From Bacteroidales bacterium (GTDB taxonomy: Bacteria > Bacteroidota > Bacteroidia > Bacteroidales > VadinHA17): a DNA stretch of 63,587 nucleotides. The stretch covers positions 1 to 63,587 of the forward strand of contig JANTHB010000008.1 of the NCBI GenBank assembly GCA_024762655.1. Reading direction: 5' to 3'. Positions within the stretch are counted from its first letter, which is position 1. Every line of letters starts with the position of its first letter. Shown here one piece after another: positions 46,979 to 56,431 of this stretch. The position numbers were made by a program, and so were the translations under genes. The notes below the pieces were generated by a model. The model had not been told where the DNA came from. It saw only the letters and a program-made list of their open reading frames with translations, and ran no database searches.

Positions 46979-47914
46979 ATGATAAAAATCGGGGTTTTCG
47001 GCTTATCCGGAGAAACAATTGATCTGGCGCGGGAAATCCGGCAGAAAACGAAGCGTGCGGAGCTGTTGTTTTTCACGCACGGCATGCGGCCTGATTACGC
47101 AGAACAACCGGATAGTTTTTTTTCTTTCACCGATCCCGATGATCTGGTTTCCCGTTCGGAAAAACTGATCTTCACCCATCCGTCTTCAGAGGACATGCCT
47201 TTTATCAGGCAGGCCCTGCGTCAGTCAAAGCCTTTGTTTTTTGTAAATACCGGGCATCTGACGTTGGATGATATGGATGAGATCGTCTGCCTCTCAGGAG
47301 AAGCGGAGGTGCCTGCGGTTTGCTACAATCCCGTCTGGATAAGGTTCATCCAGGGAAAAATACCCCCGGTCATTTCCGACCCTCTTTATGCAGAAACCAC
47401 TTATCGTGTCCCACTTTCACAATTCTCTCCGGAGAATATTCTGCAGGATATGTCTTTTTCTCTTGAGTCTATGCTCCGTATTTTCAGAGCTTTCCCGAAA
47501 AAACCGGTGGTCAACATGTATTCTGCCAGTCTGGTCCGGACGGATATGGTTTATGTGCGCCTCGACTTCGACAACAGTGCGATGGCCCTGTTTAAGTATG
47601 AAGGGCTGTCGGAGGTCCGTGAACATTCCTGCCGGATCACACAAACCGGCTTTCTGATCCATTGTAATTTTATCAACGGAAGCGTCCGTCACCTGCTGGT
47701 AAAACCCGGAGGATTATCTGCGACCCGTTCCACCAGGGTGCCCGAAGAGAATCCCGCCCTTTCCCTGAGTTGGCAATTTTTTCTTCCGGGAGAGAAAGAA
47801 AACAATATTTTTATGGAAGACCGGCTTGCCGCCACCCGCATCATGCAATTTATACAGGATAAAATGCGCCATCATTCCTTTGCCCCGCAGAGAGCCGTAA
47901 AAAATCTACAATAA
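46979..47914 (+). CDS. Reduced Gfo/Idh/MocA-like protein of unknown activity
   Basis: 311 residues. It starts with a Rossmann-like IKIGVFGLSGETIDLAREI and has a domain pattern like Gfo/Idh/MocA proteins, with a second half (MVYVRLDFDNSAMALFKYEGLS) resembling their beta-sheet substrate domain. The usual EKP motif is not seen; the aligned place reads SKPLFFVNTGHLT. It may bind a nucleotide sugar without normal catalysis. It is 67 bases upstream of the exopolysaccharide sugar transferase in the same direction, so a role in surface polysaccharide is plausible. Identity is tentative. Confidence 0.5.
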   Translation: MIKIGVFGLSGETIDLAREIRQKTKRAELLFFTHGMRPDYAEQPDSFFSFTDPDDLVSRSEKLIFTHPSSEDMPFIRQALRQSKPLFFVNTGHLTLDDMDEIVCLSGEAEVPAVCYNPVWIRFIQGKIPPVISDPLYAETTYRVPLSQFSPENILQDMSFSLESMLRIFRAFPKKPVVNMYSASLVRTDMVYVRLDFDNSAMALFKYEGLSEVREHSCRITQTGFLIHCNFINGSVRHLLVKPGGLSATRSTRVPEENPALSLSWQFFLPGEKENNIFMEDRLAATRIMQFIQDKMRHHSFAPQRAVKNLQ

Positions 47915-47981
47915 TTTCCGCTTTCAAAAACATTCTTTTCGTTTTTACGTTAAAAATCCATACGTATCATGTTCCCTTCTT

Positions 47982-49400
47982 ATGAACCCGAAAAAACAGG
48001 TACTGAAATACCTACTATCGGACTACCTTGCCTCCGTGGCCACGTGGGTCTTGTTTTTTATGTACCGGAAGGTATACATTGAGTCGGTAAAATTCGGATA
48101 TTCCGTTCCTTTTCAGGCAGATAAGAACTTTATTCTGGGGCTGGCATTTATTCCTTTCGGCTGGCTGCTGTTGCATTATCTTTCCGGATATTACCGGAAC
48201 ATATACCGGAAATCCAGACTTCAGGAACTGGCTCAAACTTTTGTGGTAAGCCTGATAGGGGTGGTCGTTCTTTTTTTCCTGATTATCCTGAATGATGTCA
48301 TTGCCACGTATAAGAATTATTATCATTCTGTGGCGGTATTGTTTTCCCTGCAGTTCCTCTTCACGTATCTGCCACGGCTTATTATCACCTCCGTCACCAA
48401 TTTCCGGATTCATAGAGGGAAGCTCGGTTTTAACACGGTAATCATCGGCAATAATCAGAAAGCCCTGAATATCTATAAGAGACTCAAAGAGGCCAATGGC
48501 AAGGCAGGATACCGGTTTGTTGGTTTTGTTTCTTTGAAACAGGCAGAAAAAGGCCCCCTCGAGGATCATCTTCCCTACCTGGGCTCTCTGAAAAAAGCAC
48601 GGAGGATCCTTTCGGACGGGAAGGAGGTACAGGAGATTATCCTGGCCATTGAAGAACATGAGAAAAAAGAAATCGGAACGATCCTTAACCAGCTTTTCAA
48701 CGCACAGGCACATCTCCAGGCTATTCCCGAGCTGTATGACATCCTGGCCGGCAGGGTCCGGATGTCTTCCTTTCTGGGCACTCCCCTTATTGAGATCACC
48801 CACGAGCTGATGCCGGCCTGGCAGGTTGTCCTTAAGACCCTCATAGATTACATAGGGGCTCTGATCCTGCTGTTCCTGTCCGTTCCTGCTTTTCTGATCC
48901 TCGCTCCGGTTATAAAACTCACTTCCGGCGGACCGGTATTTTTCAAACAGGAAAGGGTGGGCCGTCACGGTAAACCTTTTATGATTTACAAATTCAGGAC
49001 GATGTATAAGGATGCGGAAAAAGAAGGACCTGCCCTCTCTTCCAGAAACGACCCGAGAATTACTCCTGTGGGACGCTTTTTGCGGCGTACCCGGATGGAC
49101 GAAATCCCCAATTTTATCAATGTCCTGAAAGGAGAAATGTCGCTGGTAGGTCCCCGTCCCGAAAGGAAACATTTTGTGGATCAGATCCTGGATAAAGTAC
49201 CTCATTATATCCACCTGCAAAAAGTAAAGCCCGGGATCACCTCGTGGGGACAGGTGAAATACGGCTATGCTGAAAACATAGATCAAATGATAGAACGCAT
49301 GCAATACGACCTTATCTATATCGAGAACATGTCCCTGTATGTGGATATGAAAATCCTGTCACATACCCTGATCACCGTCCTGAAAGGAAAAGGAAAGTAA
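47982..49400 (+). CDS. Undecaprenyl-phosphate sugar phosphotransferase (WcaJ/EpsL type)
   Basis: 472 residues. Four N-terminal transmembrane helices (about 10-130) and a Rossmann-like cytoplasmic domain (about 145-260) precede the bacterial sugar-transferase domain, which starts at about 280 with a helix and KLTSGGPVFFKQERVGRHGKPF. Its catalytic motif is RRTRMDEIPNFINVLKGEMSLVGPRPE. The enzyme transfers a sugar-1-phosphate, usually glucose or galactose, to undecaprenyl phosphate and starts exopolysaccharide synthesis. No other polysaccharide genes follow, so it is an isolated initiator here. Confidence 0.92.
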   Translation: MNPKKQVLKYLLSDYLASVATWVLFFMYRKVYIESVKFGYSVPFQADKNFILGLAFIPFGWLLLHYLSGYYRNIYRKSRLQELAQTFVVSLIGVVVLFFLIILNDVIATYKNYYHSVAVLFSLQFLFTYLPRLIITSVTNFRIHRGKLGFNTVIIGNNQKALNIYKRLKEANGKAGYRFVGFVSLKQAEKGPLEDHLPYLGSLKKARRILSDGKEVQEIILAIEEHEKKEIGTILNQLFNAQAHLQAIPELYDILAGRVRMSSFLGTPLIEITHELMPAWQVVLKTLIDYIGALILLFLSVPAFLILAPVIKLTSGGPVFFKQERVGRHGKPFMIYKFRTMYKDAEKEGPALSSRNDPRITPVGRFLRRTRMDEIPNFINVLKGEMSLVGPRPERKHFVDQILDKVPHYIHLQKVKPGITSWGQVKYGYAENIDQMIERMQYDLIYIENMSLYVDMKILSHTLITVLKGKGK

Positions 49401-49454
49401 AGAGACGTAAGAGGTTTGCGGTCCGGCGGGCGGGGCAGACGAATCTCTTTCTGT

Positions 49455-50015
49455 TTATTTCAATACATACCTGTGCACCACATGATACTCCGGTCCTTCC
49501 GGTTTCAGGAGGCTCTCATAGAGATGCAGCTCCCGTACGGTCAGGCGTGCGATCTTCTGTTCCCGGTATTCCCCGAGAACTTGCGCAAGGCGCTGCCGGT
49601 CTTCGAACTTCCTGATACGACCGAGGGTCAGATGGGGAGAGAAAGGTTTGCCGGGTAACTCAAAATTCCCTTTTATCAGTACTTCCTCCACAGCCCCGGC
49701 CAGGTCGTTCAGTGCCTCCGAGGGAGTAACCCCAAACCATAACACCCGGGGGTTGTGTAATCCGGGAAAAACACCCGCGCCCCGGAAAACCAGGTCGAAG
49801 CCCGGGAGATCTTTCATACGGGCGGAAAGCAGGCGGTGCAGACGGCTGATTTCTTCCTCTCCGGTATCTCCAAAGAAATGAAGCGTAAGATGCAAATTTT
49901 CAGGGGTTACCCATTTGATCTTTTCTCCCTGCAACAGATCCCGCAGGTTTTTATAGTGACGGGTCAATCCGTCATTCCGGCTCACCGGTATGGCTAAAAA
50001 TATACGTTTGATCAT
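49455..50015 (-). CDS. thpR: RNA 2',3'-cyclic phosphodiesterase
   Basis: 186 residues with two HxTx motifs: HLTLHFFGDTGEEE near residue 43 and HLTLGRIRKFED near residue 130. The N terminus KRIFLAIPVS is typical. These two-histidine phosphoesterases open 2',3'-cyclic phosphates on RNA ends and can have ligase activity in vitro. It is convergent with the sugar transferase gene and divergent from elbB. Confidence 0.9.
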   Translation of the reverse strand: MIKRIFLAIPVSRNDGLTRHYKNLRDLLQGEKIKWVTPENLHLTLHFFGDTGEEEISRLHRLLSARMKDLPGFDLVFRGAGVFPGLHNPRVLWFGVTPSEALNDLAGAVEEVLIKGNFELPGKPFSPHLTLGRIRKFEDRQRLAQVLGEYREQKIARLTVRELHLYESLLKPEGPEYHVVHRYVLK

Positions 50016-50072
50016 AAAAAGAAGAACGAAAATTTACTAACTTTATGAATCCAAAACATAAACGATTCAGCC

Positions 50073-50729
50073 ATGGAAGATAAGAAAAAATTTGCAGTAA
50101 TTTTAGCCGGATGTGGGGTCATGGACGGTTCCGAGATCCATGAAGCCACAATGGCCCTGTATGCCGTTGTAAAAAACGGGGGTGTTTATAAGATTTTCGC
50201 ACCGGATATTCCCCAGCATCATGTGATCAACCACCTGACGGGAGAGGAGATGAACGAAACACGTAATGTTTTGGTTGAGGCGGCACGTATTGCGCGGGGG
50301 AAAATACGTCCGTTAAGTGAATTCAATGCCCGGGAGGTTGATGCGCTGCTCATGCCGGGAGGATATGGCGCCGCCAAAAACCTGAGCGATTTTGCTTTCA
50401 AGGGGGCCGGATGTACGGTCCATGAAGAGGTGGCGGGAGCCATCAAAGCGATGGTGCAGGCAGGCAAACCCGTGGGGGCTCTGTGCATTTCGCCGGCGAT
50501 CGTCGCTTGTGTGCTGCGGGATGTGGAGGTAACCATCGGAAAGGACAAAGCCACCGCCGAAGCCATAGAAGCTATGGGCGCCCATCATGTGGAGACCCAT
50601 CACGGCGAGGTGACGGTGGATAAAAAATATAAAGTGGTCACCTCCCCCTGTTACATGCTTGATGCCACCATCGCAGATATCGCCAACGATGCCGATGTTA
50701 CGGTGAAGACCATGCTGGAAATGATGTAG
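50073..50729 (+). CDS. elbB: Isoprenoid biosynthesis glyoxalase ElbB
   Basis: 218 residues of the DJ-1/PfpI-like ElbB group. The nucleophile cysteine is in PVGALCISPAIVA, and FAVILAGCGVMDGSEIHEATMALYA starts the protein. DALLMPGGYGAAKNLSDFAFKG is the second signature. ElbB has glyoxalase activity in E. coli and influences isoprenoid output. The length is normal. Its start is 58 bases from the divergent thpR start. Confidence 0.92.
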   Translation: MEDKKKFAVILAGCGVMDGSEIHEATMALYAVVKNGGVYKIFAPDIPQHHVINHLTGEEMNETRNVLVEAARIARGKIRPLSEFNAREVDALLMPGGYGAAKNLSDFAFKGAGCTVHEEVAGAIKAMVQAGKPVGALCISPAIVACVLRDVEVTIGKDKATAEAIEAMGAHHVETHHGEVTVDKKYKVVTSPCYMLDATIADIANDADVTVKTMLEMM

Positions 50730-50798
50730 CAGGAAGGGATAAGAGATCAAGAAGCGGTTTTATCAGGCGGAGACAACCCGGGGTGCCCAGTCATCCTG

Positions 50799-51407
50799 CT
50801 AGATCATCCCGTATTCGATCATCATCACCACCTGGTTGAGGATGCGATCTTCCCCCTCGGGATCGAATTTCGTCTTCAGGTTGGACCCGAAGAGACGTGC
50901 TACGGTCTGCCAGAAACCGGCATTGAAAGCTCCCTTCATTCTATCTATGATTTCATAGGAGGTCATGCCCGTCTCGCGGTCTATCAGTTTGATCAGGATC
51001 TTGCCCTGGCTGAAAGTCATGTTCCATATTACATCTGAATACTGGTCTTTCAGGGACTTCTCAACCTGTTTGATGTAGGCTTTCTTTTCTCTTTCGGTAT
51101 TCAGTGAATCCATATGTTGTTCCATCTCATTCAGCAAACGGGCCGTTAATCTGGCATAGGGATATACTTTCTTCACATTCCGTACATAACGACCGAACCT
51201 GCGGGCTTGTCTTCTGTTTCTGAACTTAGGCAGAGGGATCACCCTCACCTCCTCCATTTCCACCAGGGGCAGGGTGTCGGTACCAATAGTAGTGGTGGGA
51301 AGTGCGGAAGGAATATGTACCGTATCCCTTCTGTCTATCGTCTGAGCCGGGAGGGTCAACATACAAAACCACCCCGTCAAAACCAGCAACCATCCCTTCA
51401 AACGCAT
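50799..51407 (-). CDS. DUF4294 domain-containing secreted protein
   Basis: 202 residues from the chosen ATG at 51407. A signal peptide (RLKGWLLVLTGWFCMLTLPAQ) is followed by the DUF4294 domain, with VRNVKKVYPYARLTARLLNEMEQ, then LKDQYSDVIWNMTFSQGKILIKLIDRETGMTSYEIID, and a C-terminal NQVVMMIEYGMI. The family is confined mostly to Bacteroidota and has no known function. An upstream in-frame ATG at 51434 would add nine polar residues before the signal. Confidence 0.82.
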   Translation of the reverse strand: MRLKGWLLVLTGWFCMLTLPAQTIDRRDTVHIPSALPTTTIGTDTLPLVEMEEVRVIPLPKFRNRRQARRFGRYVRNVKKVYPYARLTARLLNEMEQHMDSLNTEREKKAYIKQVEKSLKDQYSDVIWNMTFSQGKILIKLIDRETGMTSYEIIDRMKGAFNAGFWQTVARLFGSNLKTKFDPEGEDRILNQVVMMIEYGMI

Positions 51408-51522
51408 ATTCCTGCTCCTTTTATCCAAAAACACAACCTCTCGTTTTTTAAATCAAAAAACATACCAACCTCTATTGTCAAACCTTCTTAATAACGATAC
51501 ATAAAATTACTAATTTTGTTGC

Positions 51523-52158
51523 ATGGCAACAAAAATAACACCGGAACAACTGGAAGACAAAAGCCGCTACCGGTTGATTCTGAAACTTTCCTATCACGAC
51601 ATCCCCGGCTTTGTGTTGCGTTATCTGTCACAGAAGAACCAGGTAACTTTTTTTTTCTGGCTTTTCTCTTTGTTTTTCCTGTTGCTGGCTATACACCCCA
51701 CCGTGGATTTTTTTTCCGTACATCCGGGGATCCGGAAAACCGTTCTCTACGGCTTCTATGGACTCATAGCGTTTCCGGTTCTTCTGATACCGGTGCATGA
51801 AGGGATACATGCCTTGTTTTTCCTGCTGGCCGGAGTAAAGAACATCACCGTGGGTGCCAGCCTCAAAGAAATGTTTTTTTATGTTACCGCTCACCGTTCG
51901 CCTGTCAGGCGCAAGGATTTCACACGGCTGGCCCTGGCTCCTTTTGCGCTGATCAGTGCCGGCCTGTGGATTGCTGCCTGGCTGGTACCCGGTTTTCTCT
52001 CCTGGAGTTTCTATCTCACCCTTTTTGCCCATGCCACCATGTGCGCCGGCGATTTCGCCATGCTCTCATTCTACCGGCAATACGGAGACCGGGAGATCAT
52101 CACGTATGATGACGTGGAAGAGAAAGCTGCCTATTTCTTTCTGGAAGAGGGATCCTGA
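51523..52158 (+). CDS. DUF3267 putative membrane metalloprotease
   Basis: 211 residues. Four hydrophobic helices are visible. The second region carries PVHEGIHALFFLLAG, an HExxH-type zinc motif. A later LFAHATMCAGDFAML gives a possible third ligand (His or Asp), which fits DUF3267 proteins. Whether it cuts membrane proteins is not known. It follows the divergent DUF4294 gene and precedes the peptide transporter by about 100 bases. The N-terminal ITPEQLEDKSRYRLILKLSYHDIPGF is soluble. Confidence 0.78.
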   Translation: MATKITPEQLEDKSRYRLILKLSYHDIPGFVLRYLSQKNQVTFFFWLFSLFFLLLAIHPTVDFFSVHPGIRKTVLYGFYGLIAFPVLLIPVHEGIHALFFLLAGVKNITVGASLKEMFFYVTAHRSPVRRKDFTRLALAPFALISAGLWIAAWLVPGFLSWSFYLTLFAHATMCAGDFAMLSFYRQYGDREIITYDDVEEKAAYFFLEEGS

Positions 52159-52264
52159 TGAACCGTTCACCAGGTCTCTGCGCAATCTGCAGGAAAAAAA
52201 CCTCCCGTCATTTCATATTTTCCTATATTTACGCTTCCTTTTTATAAACCATAAATATTTTTTT

Positions 52265-53710
52265 ATGTCACCGATCGGGAAAGTCATCAAAAAGTTACCG
52301 CGGGTTTTCTGGGCCTCCAATATGATGGAATTGTTTGAGCGTTGGGCATGGTACGGCGTTTACAATGCACTGGCCCTTTATCTCACTTTGTCGAAAGATA
52401 CCGGGGCCCTGGGTTTTACCCAAGGAGAAAAGGGGATTATTATAGGTACGGGATCCATGCTGCTTTATTTTCTGCCCTTAATCACCGGTGCCATTGCCGA
52501 CAAGATCGGTTATAAAAAAGTGCTCATTCTTTCTTTCTCCATGTATGTGATCGGCTATTACATGGTAGGCACCTTCGACGCATACGGCTGGGTCTTTTTT
52601 GCCTATATCTTCCTGGCTACGGCAGGCGCTTTTTTCAAGCCTATTGTCTCGGCCATGGTAGCCAAAACCACCAATGATGAAACATCTTCCATCGGTTTTG
52701 GCATTTTTTATATGATGGTGAATATCGGTGGGTTTATCGGGCCGTTTATTGCCGGCCTGGTCTATGAACTCAATTGGAACTATGTGTTTTACATCTCCAT
52801 TGCCGTCATCGCCCTGAACTTTATCATCGTATTCTTTTTCTTTCACGAGCCGGCCCGGGATGAGGGCGACGATGCCGGCACCTTGGGGGCCAAAATCCTG
52901 GAAGCTTTCCGAAACATTGTCTTTACCCTGGCCGACTGGAAGTATGTGCTTTTTCTTGTGATCATGACCCTTTTCTGGACAGCTTTCAATCAGCTTTATT
53001 ATTCTTTCCCGGTATTTGTCAACGACTGGGTAGACCTGAACAAACTGGGGGCCTCGGTGGGGCTCGCACCCGGAAAGATCACTGCCGTAGGACTCACCAG
53101 CCTGGATGCTTTCTTTATCATTGTCCTGCAGCTTTTCATCTCCTCCGTCACCATGAAATTCAAGCCCCTGCACGCTATGATGGGAGGCATGCTTATCCTG
53201 GCCGGCGGTTTATTCTTCATGTTTGCCAGCCAGAACGCCTGGATCGTGATCCTCGGAATCCTGGTCTTTGCCATCGGAGAAATGGCCTCCTCCCCCAAGT
53301 ACACCGAATACATAGGACGCATTGCTCCGTTGGATAAGAAAGCACTGTACATGGGCACTTCTTTCCTGCCTATCGGTGCCGCTCATTTCCTGGCGGGGAT
53401 CCTCTCGGGAAAACTGTATGCCAATATCAGCGAGAAATTCACGCTGCTGACCAGGGCTGTAGCTGATAAAGGATTGCATATTCCCGCATTGTCGGACACT
53501 TTCACGAAGAATGATTACTTTACAATGGCTGCAGAGAAAATGAACATGTCTCCGCATGAAGTGACCCATTATCTCTGGATCCGTTACCATCCTTCCCGGA
53601 TATGGATCCTTTACACCGGGATAGGCATCTCTGCCGCTGTATTTTTATTCCTCTACGACCGTTTTATCCTGAAAGGTGCCGACGTAAGCAAGAACAGCAT
53701 CCGTGAGTAA
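52265..53710 (+). CDS. POT family peptide transporter
   Basis: 481 residues with about twelve transmembrane helices of the major facilitator fold. The POT signature MMELFERWAWYGVYNALALYL near residue 20 contains the ExxER proton site. The second signature is in the FKPIVSAMVAKTTND region, where the fifth helix starts. Such proteins take up di- and tripeptides with protons. The C-terminal half has an extra long loop (NISEKFTLLTRAVADKGLHIPALSDTF). The ATG at 52265 follows an AT-rich leader; the open frame upstream overlaps the DUF3267 gene and is not used. Confidence 0.87.
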   Translation: MSPIGKVIKKLPRVFWASNMMELFERWAWYGVYNALALYLTLSKDTGALGFTQGEKGIIIGTGSMLLYFLPLITGAIADKIGYKKVLILSFSMYVIGYYMVGTFDAYGWVFFAYIFLATAGAFFKPIVSAMVAKTTNDETSSIGFGIFYMMVNIGGFIGPFIAGLVYELNWNYVFYISIAVIALNFIIVFFFFHEPARDEGDDAGTLGAKILEAFRNIVFTLADWKYVLFLVIMTLFWTAFNQLYYSFPVFVNDWVDLNKLGASVGLAPGKITAVGLTSLDAFFIIVLQLFISSVTMKFKPLHAMMGGMLILAGGLFFMFASQNAWIVILGILVFAIGEMASSPKYTEYIGRIAPLDKKALYMGTSFLPIGAAHFLAGILSGKLYANISEKFTLLTRAVADKGLHIPALSDTFTKNDYFTMAAEKMNMSPHEVTHYLWIRYHPSRIWILYTGIGISAAVFLFLYDRFILKGADVSKNSIRE

Positions 53711-53746
53711 AAGAGAAATCATTATCTTTACGAAAAAGAGGGTTGT

Positions 53747-54256
53747 ATGATCATCTCCCAGATTGCCGCCATGTCACGCAACCGGGTTATCGGCCGGGAT
53801 AACACACTCCCCTGGCACATGCCCGATGATCTTGCTTATTTCTTCCGTATCACCAAAGGGCACCATATTATTATGGGGCGTCGTAACTATGAGGCCAACG
53901 GAAAAGCCCTGCCCGGCAGGGTCAACATCGTCGTCACCCGCAACAGGGACTACCATGCTCCCGGATGCATTGTCGTTCATTCCGTACAGGAAGCGCTGGA
54001 TTACGCACGAAAACAGGAAGAAAAGGAAGCCTTTATCGTTGGCGGAGGGGCCTTGTATGCCGCCACCCTGGATCTGACCGACCGGATTTATCTCACCCTC
54101 ATAGATGCTTATGTGGAAGGAGACACTTTCTTCCCGGAACCCGACCCCCGGCAATGGCAGGTGGTATCCGAAGAATTTCATCCGGCTGACGACAGAAATC
54201 CTTATAACTATACTTTTTATATATTTAATAGAAAACCGGAACCTTCTAAAAATTAA
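53747..54256 (+). CDS. folA: Dihydrofolate reductase
   Basis: 169 residues. MIISQIAAMSRNRVIGRDNTLPWHMPDDLAYF contains the Met20 loop and the catalytic Asp27-like residue. GRRNYEANGKALPGRVNIVVTRN and FIVGGGALYAA are the NADPH-binding motifs. The enzyme reduces dihydrofolate to tetrahydrofolate. It is 36 bases after the transporter and 4 bases before the serine hydrolase gene. No thyA gene is next to it. Confidence 0.95.
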   Translation: MIISQIAAMSRNRVIGRDNTLPWHMPDDLAYFFRITKGHHIIMGRRNYEANGKALPGRVNIVVTRNRDYHAPGCIVVHSVQEALDYARKQEEKEAFIVGGGALYAATLDLTDRIYLTLIDAYVEGDTFFPEPDPRQWQVVSEEFHPADDRNPYNYTFYIFNRKPEPSKN

Positions 54257-54260
54257 ATTC

Positions 54261-55634
54261 ATGAAACGCGTTAAAATAACCCGCCGGATCTTATCCCTGT
54301 TTTTACTGGGTTTGTTCTTATTCATAGTCATCTATGCCTGGCCTCGTCTTCCGATCATCACCGGTTTTGCAGCCAAAGGCATGTGCTCGGGAGTTTTTGT
54401 GGGGCATCGCAGCCAGGAATCCGTTGCCTCCCGGGAGTTAAGTTTTTTCCCTATCAGCCTGGCCCGGACTACCATACATCCGGAAGACAGCTCTGTCACG
54501 GCCACGGTCTTCGGTCTGGCCAAGCGCAAGGCGGTATACCGCAGGGGGCTGGGCTGTACCCTGTTGGCCGATATCCCCGAAGAAAAGGTAAAAGCCCAGG
54601 CCATATTCCTCCCGTCCCGTCCTTTCGATCCCGATACCGTTGCCTGGCCCCTGGGCTCGGTACTTCCGGATTCCCTGCCGGCAGGGGTCGACTATGCAGC
54701 CCTGAACCGCGTGCTGCACGCAGCCATCGATACCCCCGGTTCGGAGCAAGTAAAAAAAACTCTGGCAGTAGCGGTTGTATATAATAATATGCTCGCTGGG
54801 GAAGCGTATGCTCCCGGCATTGGCAAAAACACCCCCCTGTTGGGATGGTCCATGACCAAAAGTATAATAAGCGCCCTGGTGGGTATGCGGGTAGCCGACC
54901 ATCAACTCAACATCCATGAACCGGCGCCGGTACCGGAATGGAAAAACGACGACCGCTCAAAGATCCCTCTCAGCAGCCTGCTTCACATGACCAGCGGACT
55001 AGAATGGGATGAAAACTATTTTGATATTTCCGACGCCACTAAAATGCTGTATGTGTACGGGGACATGTACCATTATGCTGTCAACAGGCCGGCAGCTTAT
55101 CCTCCCGACTCTGTCTGGTACTACTCTTCCGGGACCACCAACATCCTTTCGGGGATTGTCCGTAACACCTTTGGAAACGACCGCGCATACTTAACCTATC
55201 CGTATGAAAGGTTGTTTTACCGTACCGGCATGCTTCATACGACCCTCGAGGCCGATGCTTCGGGAACCTTTGTTGGCTCGTCGTACAGTTATGCCACCAC
55301 CCGCGACTGGGCCCGTTTCGGACTCCTCTATCTTCATCGCGGCATTTTTGCCGGCGATACCGTCTTACCGCCCGAGTGGGTAAGCTATTCCCTCCGTGAG
55401 GCGCCCCATTCAAACCAGGCGTATGGCGCCCAATGGTGGCTGAACCGGAATAAAAAACTCCCGGATGTGCCGGCAGACACCTACTTCTGTGACGGATTCC
55501 AGGGCCAGCGTGTCTTTGTCATCCCCTCCAGAAACCTGGTGGTGGTAAGACTGGGCTGGTCCATGAAGAACTTCAACTTCAATACCTTCCTGAAAGAAAT
55601 TATCAGCACGTTGCCGAAGGGGGAAGATAAGTGA
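54261..55634 (+). CDS. Serine hydrolase (class C beta-lactamase / 6-aminohexanoate dimer hydrolase type)
   Basis: 457 residues. An N-terminal hydrophobic helix (RRILSLFLLGLFLFIVIYAW) anchors or exports it. The SxxK motif is in GWSMTKSIISALVG, a Tyr-containing motif is in WYYSSGTTNILSG, and the last part has AYGAQWWLN and DGFQGQRVFVIPSRNLVVVRLG. This is the penicillin-binding-protein fold with beta-lactamase or esterase activity. The start ATG is 4 bases after folA; the open frame upstream belongs to folA. A lactamase role is not proven. Confidence 0.86.
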   Translation: MKRVKITRRILSLFLLGLFLFIVIYAWPRLPIITGFAAKGMCSGVFVGHRSQESVASRELSFFPISLARTTIHPEDSSVTATVFGLAKRKAVYRRGLGCTLLADIPEEKVKAQAIFLPSRPFDPDTVAWPLGSVLPDSLPAGVDYAALNRVLHAAIDTPGSEQVKKTLAVAVVYNNMLAGEAYAPGIGKNTPLLGWSMTKSIISALVGMRVADHQLNIHEPAPVPEWKNDDRSKIPLSSLLHMTSGLEWDENYFDISDATKMLYVYGDMYHYAVNRPAAYPPDSVWYYSSGTTNILSGIVRNTFGNDRAYLTYPYERLFYRTGMLHTTLEADASGTFVGSSYSYATTRDWARFGLLYLHRGIFAGDTVLPPEWVSYSLREAPHSNQAYGAQWWLNRNKKLPDVPADTYFCDGFQGQRVFVIPSRNLVVVRLGWSMKNFNFNTFLKEIISTLPKGEDK

Positions 55635-55656
55635 GAGGTGAGTCAGTGCTGTTATC

Positions 55657-56313
55657 TCAGGGATGGAGCAGGTGCAGGTCGGATACCCGTTCCCTGACCG
55701 CCTGCATAAAAGCCTCGCTCGGGTCGGTTTTCACCGTACGGTATGTGCTGTCTTTTTCCATCCAGAAAGGAGTATGCTCCATACGGGTGTATTCATAGTG
55801 CCCGATGAGATATTTTATGGAAGGATATTTCTTTACCAGATATCGAACCAGATTTGCGTTGGCTTCGATTTGCCGGGGGGTCATATTGTCCACCCCGCCG
55901 GCACCGCCGACATTCTCCACCCCTATACTGCAATAGTTCAACCCGATCACATGCCTGGCCATCCAGGTCTCTTTCATAAGCCGGTAAACCGTCCCGTCAC
56001 GATCCACCAGAAAATGAGCGGAAACATTCAGGTTGCCCGCATCGGCAACGATGCCTCCGTATTGAATGGTCTCCGGCTTCAGGATATTAAATGCCTCTTC
56101 AAAATCATTGGTCTCTATCCAGTGTAAAACAATGATCTTCGGAGTAATGGAAATATCTTCCGGATCCAGCCCGTAATGCTGATGGATATAGTCCAGCGTC
56201 AACCGGACTCTTTTTTCGGAAAAATCAATCGGTTTGTCAACAATTCTGAGCGTATCCCGCTGACAGGAGACCAGTGGTAAAATCAAAAGAATGAACCTTA
56301 AAACCCGGATCAT
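55657..56313 (-). CDS. N-acetylmuramoyl-L-alanine amidase lipoprotein (Amidase_2)
   Basis: 218 residues. MIRVLRFILLILPLVSC is a lipoprotein signal, so the enzyme is membrane-bound outside the cytoplasm. The Amidase_2 zinc ligands are the histidines in KIIVLHWIE and LIGHYEY and an Asp-containing motif KTDPSEAF. GGIVADAGNLNVSAHFLVDRDGTVYRLM is the central core. It cleaves the amide bond between muramic acid and L-alanine. The ATG at 56313 is chosen since it starts the signal; an in-frame one at 56355 adds a cysteine-rich stretch. Confidence 0.87.
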   Translation of the reverse strand: MIRVLRFILLILPLVSCQRDTLRIVDKPIDFSEKRVRLTLDYIHQHYGLDPEDISITPKIIVLHWIETNDFEEAFNILKPETIQYGGIVADAGNLNVSAHFLVDRDGTVYRLMKETWMARHVIGLNYCSIGVENVGGAGGVDNMTPRQIEANANLVRYLVKKYPSIKYLIGHYEYTRMEHTPFWMEKDSTYRTVKTDPSEAFMQAVRERVSDLHLLHP

Positions 56314-56431
56314 GACGTTACAATTTAAACATTTACAAACTTCAGCACCGGCCATTTGTGCACTACAGGCCCAAAATATTTATCTGACAATGCCTTCCGG
56401 TATCTTATCCCCAATACAAAAATATAATAAA

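Noticed and set aside
48015-49304. A 429-codon open frame on the minus strand
   Set aside because: It is antisense to the sugar transferase gene, whose catalytic motif is intact.
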